A DNA stretch of 64,000 bases from Urechis unicinctus (lineage: Eukaryota > Annelida > Polychaeta > Xenopneusta > Urechidae): positions 50,472,763-50,536,762 of the forward strand of contig CM067356.1 in the NCBI GenBank assembly GCA_034190875.2, given 5' to 3'. Positions 52,250 through 64,000 of the stretch are shown here, piece after piece; the first letter of the stretch is position 1, and the number at the start of each line of letters is the position of its first letter. The notes under the pieces were generated by a model. It was not told the DNA's origin and searched no databases. It worked only from the letters and a program-made list of their open reading frames with translations. The position numbers and the translations under genes are program-made.

Positions 52250-52590
52250 TGTCCACTGACAATCATTTGCGTTATGCTGATTGACATCCATATCACCAAA
52301 CCACATCACAACTCATGCAGTTAATTTGCGATTGCAGCCTCGACCGTGACTGTCCTGTTAGCCTTATTGGTCTCATTCTGCTTTTCTGTAGTGATATAGC
52401 ATTAGTGCCATCAGTGTCATTTAATGTAGATAGGTGTTGACAGGCAACCGACTGGTTAAGACAATTGGAAGCATAGGAATGCATGCGAGAAAACATGCTG
52501 GCGCCGGCTCATTATTAACACAGAACTCATATATACTAACAGTATATGGACAGCATTTCTTCTGAAATTGACGTTACAGGTATAATTAGG
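51700..52590 (+). repeat. second repeat family, copy at 51.7 kb
   Basis: Matches 40,130-40,840 throughout in the same direction (blocks listed there). It also has CAAGTTTGTACACACACAATAATCACC at 51,905, resembling 37,100-37,128 of the 36.8-kb copy (CAAGTTGCACATTC-AATAATCACC). A long (TG)n array has grown inside this copy at 52,170. Confidence 0.82.
52170..52252. repeat. (TG)n microsatellite inside the 51.7-kb repeat copy
   Basis: About 80 bases of TG. The partner copy at 40,484-40,512 has only GTGTGTG at the same point, right after the shared GATATAAACGAA. Confidence 0.97.
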
Positions 52591-53770
52591 ATCCGCGTCA
52601 TCATTGTCGGTACGATGGTGATTCTAATAACGTGCCACAATTCTCATTTCGGAAATTTTCCAGGGTAGCAAGCACATATTGCAATTTCAATGAATATTAA
52701 TGACTTGTATTTATGACGTAATGGTGCTCAGACAAGGGGGGTTCGATACGGAGATACACAGCGTGTTTGTTGTAGTGCAATGCTTAATTGAATTCATTAT
52801 GTTGCGTTGCATGATGATGATCCATTCTTGTATATTTCGTGTCTCGCAACCAAGAAAGTATCTGTGGTTTGTGACAAAGCTTGTGTTTTAGATGCCACCT
52901 CTTACTCCTATAACGTACTGTTGAGTAAATGTCCAGCTCGTATTACCTACAATACTCGGCTTCATACAATGGGATGGACAGTTGCTTATCACTGACTTGG
53001 CATCAATATCGATGGATAAACACTTCTTTTACGTTGCTTTATTGACTATTTAGACAACACTGAATGCCACTCAAAAGCATGTTTGACCGCGTCCTCTCAT
53101 AAAACCATCCATGTGGCTATGTTTCCTCTATTAACGGCGCCATCAGGCTCAATCTAATCGACTTTTACGACGCCATGCTTCTTCTATTGAAGTCATTAGG
53201 AGACCGGCATAACGATCTGTTCAGAAAGGCCGATCATTAATATGATATGGCAGATGTGGCCACGTCATTCGTCGATTTTGCCCTTAACTGTCTATAACAA
53301 GTTTATCTACAGACTAATAATTCAGACAAATGTAATTACAGTATGTCACAGACTGTATATTACAATGCCATGCTATGCGTCATTCACTCGCGCTGCAGTT
53401 CATGTAGTTCAAACGGTTAAACATTTTGATAGCATGCGGTTCGAAATAAATTTGCAATACATCTTAGGAATCACTGTATTCATTTATAAAACATGCCAAT
53501 GAAATAAATGCAGAGCCGTTGGCGCTATTCTGTGCGGTTGGTGTGATTATTATTAATCTACTATACAAAGCATGTGTGAACGAGCAGTCGCCACTCTTAC
53601 AGCCGACTCGTAATTTGAGCTCCATAGTATCAGGAAGATAATGTGCGATTTGTTTCATTCGTCAATGCATAATTCACACGATATAACATTCACGATAACA
53701 GTGGTAGAAATTCGGTACGACAGTACTGATGCGTTTCATTGGGTCGTTTACCAGGTCGCGGACTGACCGC
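52591..53770. other. unrecognised stretch
   Basis: No gene recognised. The longest open frame is 86 codons (53,242-53,502) with no motif. Confidence 0.5.
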
Positions 53771-53777
53771 AGAAGGA

Positions 53778-53843
53778 AGTACGTACCACGATCGAGGTAC
53801 GTACTACGTTCCCAGTAGGGCGCACCTCGATTGAGGTACGCAT
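53778..53843. repeat. nested inverted and direct repeat (possible hairpins)
   Basis: AGTACGTACC (53,778-53,787) and GGTACGTACT (53,796-53,805) form perfect 10-base arms around the 8-base loop ACGATCGA. A related weaker hairpin follows (ACCTC, GATT, GAGGT; 53,824-53,837). The two units also read as degenerate direct repeats of a CCTCGATNGAGGTACG core. No known binding site is recognised. Confidence 0.8.
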
Positions 53844-54504
53844 GATAGTCGTGCGACCGCCCTCTGCTGTTTTGCATTTTATGACATTATTTTATGAAAT
53901 GTGATTGGCTTTGAACGATTTAATTATGCAACTATATTATGGCCTACATTTGAAACCAAATCTGTTGTTGTGAGCGATATCAGGCCTTCGCTAGAAGAGT
54001 TTTCACTTCCATTATTCACATTATTCGACAGCGACTGCAAGTTTTTCTGCGTTAATGGTTTAAATTTTGTACATACATCAACATGGCAGAAGTTAGGTCT
54101 ATGTTTTCTCATTTACAAGTATATCATCTTATGATAATTTATATGTTATTCAAAGTTCTATGGCCTATTAATGAGCTATCGCTTATATTATAACACCCCT
54201 GTTGAATGATTTTTCTGAAACAATGGCGTAGTGATGCGATGCTACTTAAATCGAAGTATGGTGTGCTTCCTTTTGAATTGGTGCAGTAGTCTGATAGTAG
54301 ATCGTATACAGATAAAAGAATGACACTTATGGAGCATATATTTGATTATACTGGAGCAGCTTTGACCATATTTAGCGTTGATATAGCAATAGTTGAGGTT
54401 TTTCTGATAATTTGTTCTGTAAGATCGCAATTAGTCACTGACTAGGCAATATATTATGTCCATCGCAATAAATCGAAAAAGGGGTTGCCATGTGGCTATT
54501 TTAC
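53844..54504. other. unrecognised stretch
   Basis: No gene recognised. Overlapping opposed frames of 77 and 62 codons around 53,901-54,134 have no motif. Confidence 0.5.
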
Positions 54505-54547
54505 ATACACACACATACACAAACGCACACACACACACACAAACACA

Positions 54548-54597
<50 letters not shown>

Positions 54598-54606
54598 CAT
54601 ACACAC
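54505..54606. repeat. (CA)n microsatellite, imperfect
   Basis: About 100 bases of CA with a few TA and AA interruptions. Frames of 63-84 codons across it are by-products. Confidence 0.95.
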
Positions 54607-55984
54607 GGTGCGTTGTGCTTCGATGTCCATCAATTCGTTGGGAGTAGAATTGCGAACATTTGGTGCCGGATCTACCAGGGACTGGTGTGTCGGATATTTT
54701 TGGTGGGTTGAAAATGAAACAAGCGCACTTCTATGTTAAGCGCTCTCGTTAAAGGGAGGATACGATAAACTGTTCCTGTCTGTATCATGTTCTGTGAACA
54801 ATGAAATAGACATATGTCAAATGGTTATTTATTCTGGGTCCTTGAGATAATTTTAAATGGCCTTCAAATTTAAGGGGCGTATCTTGAATTAAATACATAT
54901 CTTAATAAACCAACAAACTATGTATGACGATCATATCACGCAATAACACAACTTACTGCCCGCCAAATACTGTACTAAACAAAATAATCGTGAGCTCATT
55001 TTGTGGACCTGATTAGTTTATGGCGTTCTTTTATCTGCCATGCTGCTATAACGAAGCAACATTGACGAGCTGGACACATCAAACGGCAAACACCAGAAGC
55101 ATACTGTCAAAGTATAATTTTAATATCATGTCAAATTAGTGGCGGCAGTTTATATCTAATGGTTGGAAGGTAGGTCGACCCGTTTGCAACCGTTAGAATC
55201 GATATGCGCAGTTGGAATCCTGCGCAATTCATATACACATAATGCGTATGCTTTGCGCTCGAAGTGGCTATCATTCGACACAATCGTCTCATTCACACAT
55301 TGATGACAGCTTAACTTTAATTGAACTCTTAAGGCATATTGCCATCGACGTGGGCGTTACAGAGGGATTATATAAATCAAGGCAATTAACTTTATTGGAA
55401 TATAAAAGTATATGAAGAGCTGTAATAAAAACTTAGAGAATCATTTTAAACGTTTAATCATTAAGGGATTTAATACTTTTAAAGCGGACAGCAGTCAGGA
55501 AACCAATCATTTTGCGCGTAGGGAGACGTCTACTAACAGCGGCTGTCGTTTTTATCTGCACAATGTTACTAACATAGAAGCTAGGAAGGAATTAGAATAT
55601 AAATAAAAATGGCGTTTGCTGATGTGATATAACTAAATAATGCTTAAGCGCATTTAATAGAATATTATGATCCGAAGGCTATGGGTATTTATAGCAGTAA
55701 GCATTGATTTGTGTGTTGATAGTTATCGTTGTTCAGTACATTAAGCGTCACCGTTTATTGCACTAACGTTGGAGGCTGTCCTTTGATTATGGTGTTAATT
55801 CATGATATATGTAATCACCATATTGACGTCCAAAACCGTGCTATCATACTGCATCTATGTTAAGCTCCTCACTAATAGTTCTCGATGCAATCAACTAAGT
55901 ATGTCTACCAAGCAGTTGCCAGCAGGACAATACCAGAACTACGGAGTAATTGCGAATTGGCATTGAACTATTCTGATTAATTGC
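54607..55984. other. unrecognised stretch
   Basis: No gene recognised in about 1.4 kb. Confidence 0.5.
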
Positions 55985-58110
55985 CATTGATAAAACAGAC
56001 CGCCAGTGCTATAACAGTGCTAGTTTTGTCAGGCATAATACAGGTTTAGGCTTCGAATAAAAAGAGGTTGGGGTAGCCAGCTTATGTAGATACACATATG
56101 ATGAATATCCTGACCCAAATTTTAATGATATGTTCAATTTCTGTCCTGGGGAGGCACGATCGTCGCGATATTATTACTTTTGGACGGTGTTAGGATTTAT
56201 AAACAGACCTATATTGTTGTGATGACCAATTAGCGTAATCAATCCCATTTATAGGCAAGCACCATTATAATGGTATTTATTCGGTTGCCAACACGGTATA
56301 AAAAATTACATAAAGATACATAAGTAGACGACATTTCCAGCAGCGCAGATAGTAAATGATGTGAACAAGTGCTACACTCCGAGGCGTGACAATTCAATGT
56401 TGAAGAGGCTGCAGCTAGATTATTTGCAGCCAAATATAGATATTTTGGTTCCATGCGATGCGTTATTACGTAAATCGGTTATCGAAGTGGATACCATCTA
56501 TCAACGTCAAAGCAAATCAGTTAGCGAGGCACTATTGGTTTGGACTAAGCCGCAAGTTTAAAATAATATGTCAAAAACATTCAATATCCAAGGTGCAATA
56601 TACGATTCTGTTGTACGGTTGAAAAGACTCGAATGAAAACTTCACTAGCGTGTAACCTCTTTCGACATATCTGCAGAATAATCATCCCACAGTCTACCCT
56701 TCAACCTACAGGCCCTTGCGCAAGCAAAATGCCAGGGAAGTTTATGCAGATACAGGAAGTCATGCATCCTACAATCTTGCATCAAAAGGAATTCAAAAAC
56801 AGGACTCACGTCATGTCAGCGCATTATTCCGCATCGTGATAAGTTGTTAGTCACAGGAACGCTAGGTGCTGCAGTTTGATGCTTAAGGAGAAGTATAAAC
56901 AACATTTGATCATAAATATCTCAGTTATATACTAAGTAACGCTTTTCATGTGTTGACAAATATATTTCTACGTAATATTTGGTACTAAGCACTATTTGGT
57001 ACCCTTACAAAGGGTAATCAAGTACTTTTTAGAGGTTATATTCGTCCGGTTTTCAAATGATACATATCATTGACTTGGTAGCTGCTGATTCAAGACACGG
57101 TATTGGATCGACGGTTGTTGCGAATTCTACGACCTATTATTCTCTTATATTGCCGAGGATTGTTTCCAATCGCGTGTCATGGACTGTATACAAGAATATT
57201 CACTAAGAACAATAGCAACTACTCAACCAGATTGACTAAGATATTGACGGCTATTCCGACGGAGGTTGTAGAAAACATTTGAGATAGCTACAGGCCCCAC
57301 AGCTTCACTCTTCTATTCAGAACTGATGATTGTGTGGTTCAGTCTGAAATCTACAGTTAGTGCATGGTACGCACCACGTGGGTGCACGGTTTGAATACCT
57401 ACGAAACAAAATAACTGCGATAAAGTCATAGAAATATCACAATACCTAATACGTGATGAAGTGTGTAGATGATAAGGAAGAACCTATTCTTAATCGTGTC
57501 ATGTAATCGTGTCTAGGTGTTTGGATTTCTCCGTACCAGTAACATTAGACAAATACTTAATTTTATACATGTTAATAAGACCTTCCTGTTAAATATACCA
57601 GACATATGCAAGACCATTGGTGATGAAGTTGATGCTTGTAAGCGCAGCAATTATGGAAATATCCATTCAACCATCACAGTATCACGCTATCACATTCATA
57701 TTTTGCTCAAGGACCAGTCTGATGCTTTGAATATTAAAGCCAGCCTATTCCGCCATTAAGAATCAACAAAGCACATAGAGTTACAGGTGTGGCTTATATA
57801 AGCTGATAAACACAGCGGTTCCTATTGGACTGTACTGTGCTACATGTGCTGACGGCCAAAATCTTTACCACCGCCACAGATAACTAAGCGCCATTGTGAA
57901 CATTCTCATCCCATATTCTGACATTTACTTGATTCCTGATCAAAATGACATTCGAGAAGCCCAACATGGCATTGAACGCACATCGCAGAGGGCAATGGTT
58001 ACACTTTGCTAAAAAAAAATTGCCCCCATGGTACAGCTTCATTTACAGCCTTACACTGGGAAGGCACGAGGCGACTTCTAACAATAGCATTTATTTCGTA
58101 AACATGGTAC
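55985..58110 (+). repeat. decayed repeat, interrupted partner of 21,400-22,060
   Basis: 56,005-56,155 and 57,785-58,110 match the two halves of 21,400-22,060 in the same order and direction. The 1.6 kb between them has no match there and no recognised gene. The 80-codon frame at 57,517-57,759 has no known domain. The palindrome-like GCACCACGTGGGTGC at 57,370-57,384 carries an E-box core (CACGTG), of unknown meaning. Confidence 0.6.
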
Positions 58111-60739
58111 AGATATTTTGTATTAACACGCAGTTGTAGTTCAAGTCGGCACATTCCGGTCGATAACAGTAAAAACACACTTTTTTAACTGATTATGATG
58201 ATACCGTAAATAACCCATCGATGATTTCATTGTATTACATATCGTTGATCTGTAAACATTTAGCTAACTGTTATCCCGCGTGTATTCTCCCTATGTAACT
58301 AACTATGCCATATTATTTTAAGATATTTAGTATAAGAGAACGTTATATAAGAATATAATCTGGTAACGAAATATTAATGGTATGTAAATTGCTCCGTGTT
58401 AAAAAGAAATTCCTCGCAAACCATTCACCTCGTGCCCCAATTATGTTTGAGTGCCACATATAGAATACGAATGAGAAAGCTTTTAGAAATATGTGCTCTT
58501 ATGTTTACAGTCTTATACCCTGTTGGCTTTATTTCCACCTCAATAAAAGTGACTAGCCAGAAAAAGTGTTCAACTAACTACGAGCTGCAGAAGTCAAAAC
58601 AGGCCGATGCTGGTGTAACTCAGGTGTCAATTTCGGATACACATATAGTAAAATATTCATGGAAATGTTCCCGCCAAGTCTTTCCCTTCTCTGAATTTCG
58701 ATAAAGTGTGAATGCGTTGAAGGTTACGTGTGTCGTGCGAGCTGTGAAGGTTTTTGCCAACCCATGTTGCCATTACATACACCACCTGTCTAAGCACAAC
58801 CAAAAAATGGGATGTTATATATAAGTAGCGCTATATATTCAAGCCCTAAACCGCGGGCTCATAAAAGGCTTGCTTTTATCGTTTTGTTCGTGACAGCGCG
58901 CATTAGAATTATCATTATTATTATTCTGGGATATTCTTCCATTTCGTTCATTGACTTCGTCGTCGGATCAACATAAATGTAGCTATGAGCTCCTTGTGTA
59001 TCTAATAAAACCAACCCCAATGGACGTTTTGATATCTCCCCATTTACCACAAACACAACCGCATTTACTCAAAACAAACCTATACAGAGTTTCGATTGTT
59101 TTTAGATCATCACAAAACATGTGACCATGTAAAACGCATGTGCATTTTGTCACTATGTTTAAGAAGCACTTTCATTTGTACGCGCGTTTGTATAAGGTTT
59201 TGGTTGTTTAAAACGTATTGAAGCTTTCATCATCGATTAGCGGAAAACGTCGTGCACCATTTGTTGTAGGCACCGCAGTGCATGACATAAGCATGCGTTC
59301 GCATGCTATAACCGTCAATTTCGACATTCCGCTGGACATTACTCTTGACTTTCTAGATAAAGTGATTGAGCTTCAAGGCGTTTACCTGATGATCATTCTC
59401 GCACAAGATCATCAGTAATATGCGACAGTCCAAGCTCAGGTGATGCATTTGCTTCCTGCAACGAACACAACTTCCATGTCAACAGCATTATAAACCATAG
59501 TGATTTTCTGTTTACATTAAGTTAATTGGATTTGTGTATCAAATGACACATCTTCAAAGATTGTGCAACTTTCATATATGTCGTCAAATGAATAAACCCT
59601 CACAAAAAACGATCTTCTCACGATGTTCCTAACATCTAATCCTTTTGCCCTAGCTTAATAATCAACGACCCCTTAACAACGCATCCGTATCGAGAACAAG
59701 ATGTTATATTTTGAAATAATAGTATCTGAAAAACTGTAGAACAGAAGCAAAATCTATAGCGGTTGTATGTCGTAGATGAAAGATAGGAAGAGTAAGGAGC
59801 ATATTCAAAATTGCCCAGGCGATAATATATGACAGAGACTGAAATATGATTACCCTCTATGAATTATACATGAAAACAACATGTTAGTATGACCATAGAT
59901 TCAGGTTTATGATGCATAATCGGTAGGATTATTACTTTAATACGGAGTATGCATTAGAACCAACGGCAGTCAAATATAAACTGAACTCATTATCAAAATG
60001 AAGCCAACTGTATCTATACATGTACGCGACTGGTGATGTTTCGTGTTGCCTTATGGCCACTTTACCTAAATATTTAATTACTAATGGACATATAAAGGGT
60101 TATCAGGCTTTCGACATTAAAAATTACCCCCTATCCAACCTATTACCACTGTAGCTTGTTAATCTTCACATGAATATTACACTAGCAGGAAAACAGCATA
60201 CCAAGATTTACTGGCACACTGACTTCGTTTTGTATATGCTTACCATATTCACATGCTTAATTTACCACCTCCAGGTCGATTGATATCTACACTCATACCA
60301 GTAGTCATTAGCCAAGCCATGGGTTTCTGTAGACATTCTCATTGCTCTTTTCTAGTGAGCAAAAAGCTCAGCTTTATATATTGTATTAAAATGTGTACAT
60401 AATATTATCTTGCATCGGTGATTATTAGACCTATCTTTTAAGTAACAGGTGCATTTAACAAAGCAAATAATGTGACGTTCATACAATGACGAAACATATA
60501 TCTGGAATTATATTGGCAAGGCCCCAGATGCATTATTCATCATATCATAGGCCATAAAATCATTATTTTTAAAAGGGCGTTTTATTTGGTGAGAGAGTTA
60601 CCTCCCCAGCATAGGCCGTAAAGAACTGACAAACAGCATGGTCCTGTACCTCATTACCAGCAAATCCAAAGAGATAACATGCAATAAATAAATGTTTTAC
60701 ACGATTGAAGGTTGCCTGAAAACTAATTATATATTATGA
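58111..60739. other. unrecognised stretch
   Basis: About 2.6 kb with no recognisable gene or mobile element. Frames of 102 codons (58,396-58,704) and 66 codons (59,218-59,418) have no known motif. Confidence 0.5.
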
Positions 60740-62026
60740 ACATATCATACCTGGTAAACAATTATTCACTCTACAAGTAGAGCTCACATAACGCAATGTG
60801 ACACCACATTCTTTAATCCCCAAAATTTGCCACTTTACAGTGGGCTCTACCAGCAGACTTGGTTTTCCCATGCTGGTGAACGTGGCTCCCAAATAAACAT
60901 AATTTTCGCAATTTTGTATTAAGTTGCCTTTGACGGCGATTGGTTGACGACGTAATGTGTATCTATCGATAACTATGACAGTTTGCTTTCGCTGAGTACC
61001 ATACCGGATTCGTCAAAGAGGTTGAGCAGCAGCTTTACCTTGCAACAAGAATTTTCGCGATTAGTAGCCAGATCTACAGTGTCGTCCATTAACATCAGGC
61101 CATGCAACCAACCTAAAAACCCGTCTTGGGTGCACACGGTTTTAATGTGCCTTTTCATATATAGGTCGCATAGAAAGCAGAAGGTCGGACTTCCCTGTCG
61201 AACAAAAATGGAAGCTGCGATAGTTGCAGCGCCTAGAATCATCTGAGAACTACTGGATGTGGTAAAGTTGGTAATAACATTGACTACTATCATCCTAATC
61301 ATATCATAGTCGGGATAAGAGCATAACGAGGTTCCCTGTCATAGGCTTTGGAGAAATCAACAAAACATACAAATAGCGGGCACTTTTGCTTCAAGTTTTA
61401 GTCCATCAACGGTATTAGTCACAATGTGTTTCATGTATCCACTCGATCTGGCGTAGACAACTTTTCTAATTTCCAGCATAGCACAGTGTCATACATAGAA
61501 CATAATGGATATTCCTCAATAATTGACGCACGCACCTCTGTTTTGGAAATGTCTTTTTGGGAAAATAGTAACCAGTCTTGCCTCTCTCCACTGCTGTGAA
61601 TAAGTCACTGAATTTAATATCCAAGTCAAGAGAGTCGTTAGGAATATAACCCAATAAACAGATGACAACTTAAGTAGTTTAGTAGCAATACCCGATGTTC
61701 CTCCATTTCTGTTCGTTTTTTTCACTGAATTTTTTTATTTTTTTCAAACGTGAATGGCATGGATATACTAGCATGTATGTGTATGTATGTATGTACGTAA
61801 ATGTAGTTATGTATGTATGTATGTATGTATGTATGTATGTACTGTATGTATGTATGTATGTATGTATGTATGTATGTATGTATGTATGTATGTATGTATG
61901 TATGTATGTATGTATGTATGTATGTATGTATGTATGTATGTATGTGTATGTATGTATGTATGTATGTATGTATGTATGTATGTATGTATGTATGTATGTA
62001 TGTATGTATGTATGTATGTATGTATG

Positions 62027-62058
<32 letters not shown>

Positions 62059-62560
62059 TGTATGTATGTATGTATGTATGTATGTATGTATGTATGTATG
62101 TATGTATGTATGTATGTATGTATGTATGTATGTATGTATGTATGTATGTATGTCTGTAGGGTATGTGTCTGTATGTTCTTTGTAAGTATGTATATTGTTG
62201 TTGTTGAGAAGTAATTAATATTTAGGACAGAGAAAGCGTGTATAGCATTTCGGTTCGGGAATTCAAGTAAACCAACGATTTGTTATGTTAACCTTCTAGA
62301 AATCGGTAGGCTCCTGCTCCGAATCGCAAGTTAAGATCACCCAGTAGCACGATATTGTGCTGGTTATGACGTTTAGCGTGAAGTTGATTAAATATTCCAA
62401 CCATTGCAGTGATATGGAGCATGTTACAGGCGCCGTTGTACCATAAACAAAGATCACAGTTATAAAACCGACCACTCTTGGCGCTTTGAAAGATAAAATA
62501 ACTTGACTCGCCATAAGTCTTGTTGCAACGCAGAGATAGTTCAATAACGTTTACAGTGGT
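60740..62560 (-). mobile_element. decayed LINE with LMDD-type reverse transcriptase
   Basis: Minus-strand order. Endonuclease scrap: RVVGFITV (about 62,470) and, in another frame, NIVLLGDLNLRFGAG (about 62,360-62,310), holding the family's D-L-N catalytic block. Then the (TATG)n array. RT from 61,720: NGGTSGIATKLLKL, QWREARLVTIFPKRHFQN, FVRQGSPTFCFL (about 61,205), DGFLGWLHGLMLMDDTVDLA (61,125-61,065) with the active site as LMDD, ESGMVLSESK, and in another frame ENYVYLGATFTSMGK (about 60,910-60,868). Frameshifts and stops are frequent, and most of the ORF between endonuclease and RT is missing. The LMDD form is typical of one LINE lineage known from several invertebrates rather than decay of YADD. 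It is a different lineage from the other LINEs in the window. Confidence 0.85.
61771..62194. repeat. (TATG)n array inside the LINE relic
   Basis: About 420 bases of TATG with very few interruptions (one TGTA-CTG near 61,840, TGTG near 61,944, TATA near 62,028). It lies between the endonuclease and RT remains of the LINE. Frames of 132-154 codons across it are not genes. Confidence 0.97.
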
Positions 62561-63149
62561 TTAGTAACCAATGACTGGTTGATTTTATGAAAAGTTATAT
62601 TTCCACACGCTTGTTATCATCGTTCTCATCACAGCAACCACCATTGGTTAACATCGCGTCTAGACTTGTTGATAACCCTGCATATAGCAGTAACAATAAC
62701 GATATCTTTGATTGATATAAGAGTGAAATCAACAAATACACAGCACATGCAAAGGTAAAAAATATAACTTACCAAAAGGTTGCTGGTTATGTTTTGCAAA
62801 CATAATGTTGTGCTGAGCAGTAATAAAGCGAGCCAGAAGCTATTAATCTTTATCTTCTGTACGAAAATAATTCAGCAATTGTCTTAAATCTTTTCTGCTG
62901 ATATTAATTTTGGATGAATATAAGAGCCACATAGATTGCGTGCACTTAAGCGTTTTTTATTTATTCAGTTTTACTCAAGATGTATTTTACCCGTCCATAA
63001 CTGATGTGTTGTCAGCTAATCTTGCTTAGTGGTTGTAAATACCTAAGCTTTCACCAGTAATATCTTGGGAAGAATTGAGAGACATAGCAAGTTTATATGA
63101 CAGCAATAAAGTTTGCGCATGAGGAATAGTTTATACCAGCTGACACCTC
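62561..63149. other. unrecognised stretch
   Basis: No gene recognised. The part next to 62,560 may hold more of the LINE's endonuclease in unrecognisable form. Confidence 0.45.
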
Positions 63150-64000
63150 CGTGTCACAATCGAGAAGCCCTCTGTGCTGTCCTTTGTCGAATTATATCAT
63201 AATAAAGGATATGAAGGACGATCGCGTGTGCATGTGTATGTAGATGTGCGTGCATGTATGTGTGTGTACGTGTGTGAGTGTATGTGTGTGTGTTAGGGTG
63301 TGTGTGTGTGAGGGTGTCTGTGTGTGTGTTGGTGTGTGTGCGTATGTGTGTTTGTGAGGGTGTGTGTTTGTATGTGAGGGTGTGTATGTGTGTGTAGGTG
63401 TGTGTGTATGTATGTTTGTGTGTATATGTGTGTATATATGTGTGTGTGTGTGTGTTCATGTTCCAACCACCATCAGCGGGATTCTCATGTACGCACCTTG
63501 TATAATTGCCTCTGTTGATATTGTCATGGCAGTCTTGTCAATGTTTACTGTTCAAAACTCTGGAGGGTCTTCAATGCAATGAATCCTGCCGCAATAACAC
63601 GTCAATAAGACAATAAGGGAATATTGCATGAGTGAATGGAGTCTATTATGACGCAGAATCAGGATAGAGATATCAAAGGGAGGTTGAAGAGGTAACCGCC
63701 AGTGGCAGACACCATGTAATTCTATAAATAACACTACAATAACCAGATATCTTTCCGCTTGATATAGTTCTATTGCACACTTGACCATCAGAAATGTCAT
63801 TGCAAGCGTATCACCTCGAAGCTATAGCCCTATAGCATTCATGTAATTGTATTTTAAATCGATAAGTAACGCTAGGCTGAGAGCAATTATTATTGAATGA
63901 CAAGGTTCTATGCTCGAAGACGAAGCTTGTTATGTTCATTATTTTTCCCCAATCGTAATAGAAAGCTCTGGAATGGCTATTTTGGCGAGTGTTTGTGAGT
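63150..64000 (+). repeat. decayed long repeat, copy F (runs off the window)
   Basis: 63,160-63,200 resembles 18,860-18,900, and 63,470-64,000 resembles 19,250-19,745 in the same direction: TGTTGATATTGTC-like, GCATGAGTGAATGGAGTCTA, AGATATCTTTCCGC, TTGCAAGCGTATCAC or TTGCAAACGTATCAC, TATGTTCATTATTT and GTGTTTGTGAGT. A TG array (63,225-63,453) sits inside it and is absent from the 18.8-kb copy. The copy continues past the window end. Confidence 0.82.
63225..63453. repeat. imperfect (TG)n array
   Basis: About 230 bases of TG-rich text with GAGGG, TATG and GGTG interruptions. The His/Thr-rich minus-strand frame (63,154-63,459) is a by-product. Confidence 0.92.

Noticed and set aside
63154-63459. 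THTH-rich minus-strand frame of 101 codons
   Set aside because: Read through the TG array within repeat copy F.

Overview
This window looks like gene-poor nuclear DNA from an invertebrate animal. It is AT-rich and has no bacterial-style gene packing. It carries several non-LTR retrotransposons (LINEs) of animal type, long (TATG)n, (TG)n and (TA)n microsatellites, and many old repeat copies. The species cannot be named from the sequence. The LINE lineages (CR1/L2/Jockey-like with an APE-type endonuclease, plus one LINE with an LMDD-type active site) fit many marine invertebrates. No host gene was recognised. Most long open frames are either microsatellites that happen to be open on both strands or chance frames of 60-130 codons.

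Layout. 1-8.9 kb: unrecognised AT-rich DNA, an AT-only block (5.59-6.05 kb) and the first (TATG)n array (6.73-7.52 kb). 8.9-24.7 kb: overlapping, decayed copies of a long non-coding repeat, all found in the same direction, with equivalent parts roughly 6-7 kb apart. A plus-strand LINE relic (10.6-11.56 kb) lies here, with an unrelated exon-like piece inside it. 24.73-29.09 kb: the most intact element, a minus-strand LINE with ORF1 (RRM-like RNA-binding part) and ORF2 (endonuclease plus reverse transcriptase with YADD). It is broken by about four frameshifts and a stop in ORF2, and is inserted in one of the repeat copies. A second repeat copy at 19.2 kb gives the empty site. 29.13-30.25 kb: a (TG)n array, the 3' end of a CR1/L2-type LINE, and the second (TATG)n array.

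30.3-60 kb: mostly unrecognised DNA with a second set of direct-oriented repeat copies (about 32.3, 36.8, 40.1, 41.6 and 51.7 kb, and smaller pairs), two more CR1/Jockey-like relics (44.2 kb plus strand; 49.8-50.6 kb minus strand), and (TG)n/(CA)n arrays. 60.7-62.6 kb: a decayed minus-strand LINE of a different lineage, whose endonuclease and reverse transcriptase parts are separated by the third (TATG)n array. 63.1-64.0 kb: a repeat copy matching 18.8-19.75 kb, running off the window end.

The biology on view is repeat turnover: nested LINEs, long direct-oriented duplicates, and microsatellites that grew inside or beside those repeats. Repeat boundaries were found by eye and are approximate. 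Inverted copies and further family members are likely to have been missed.
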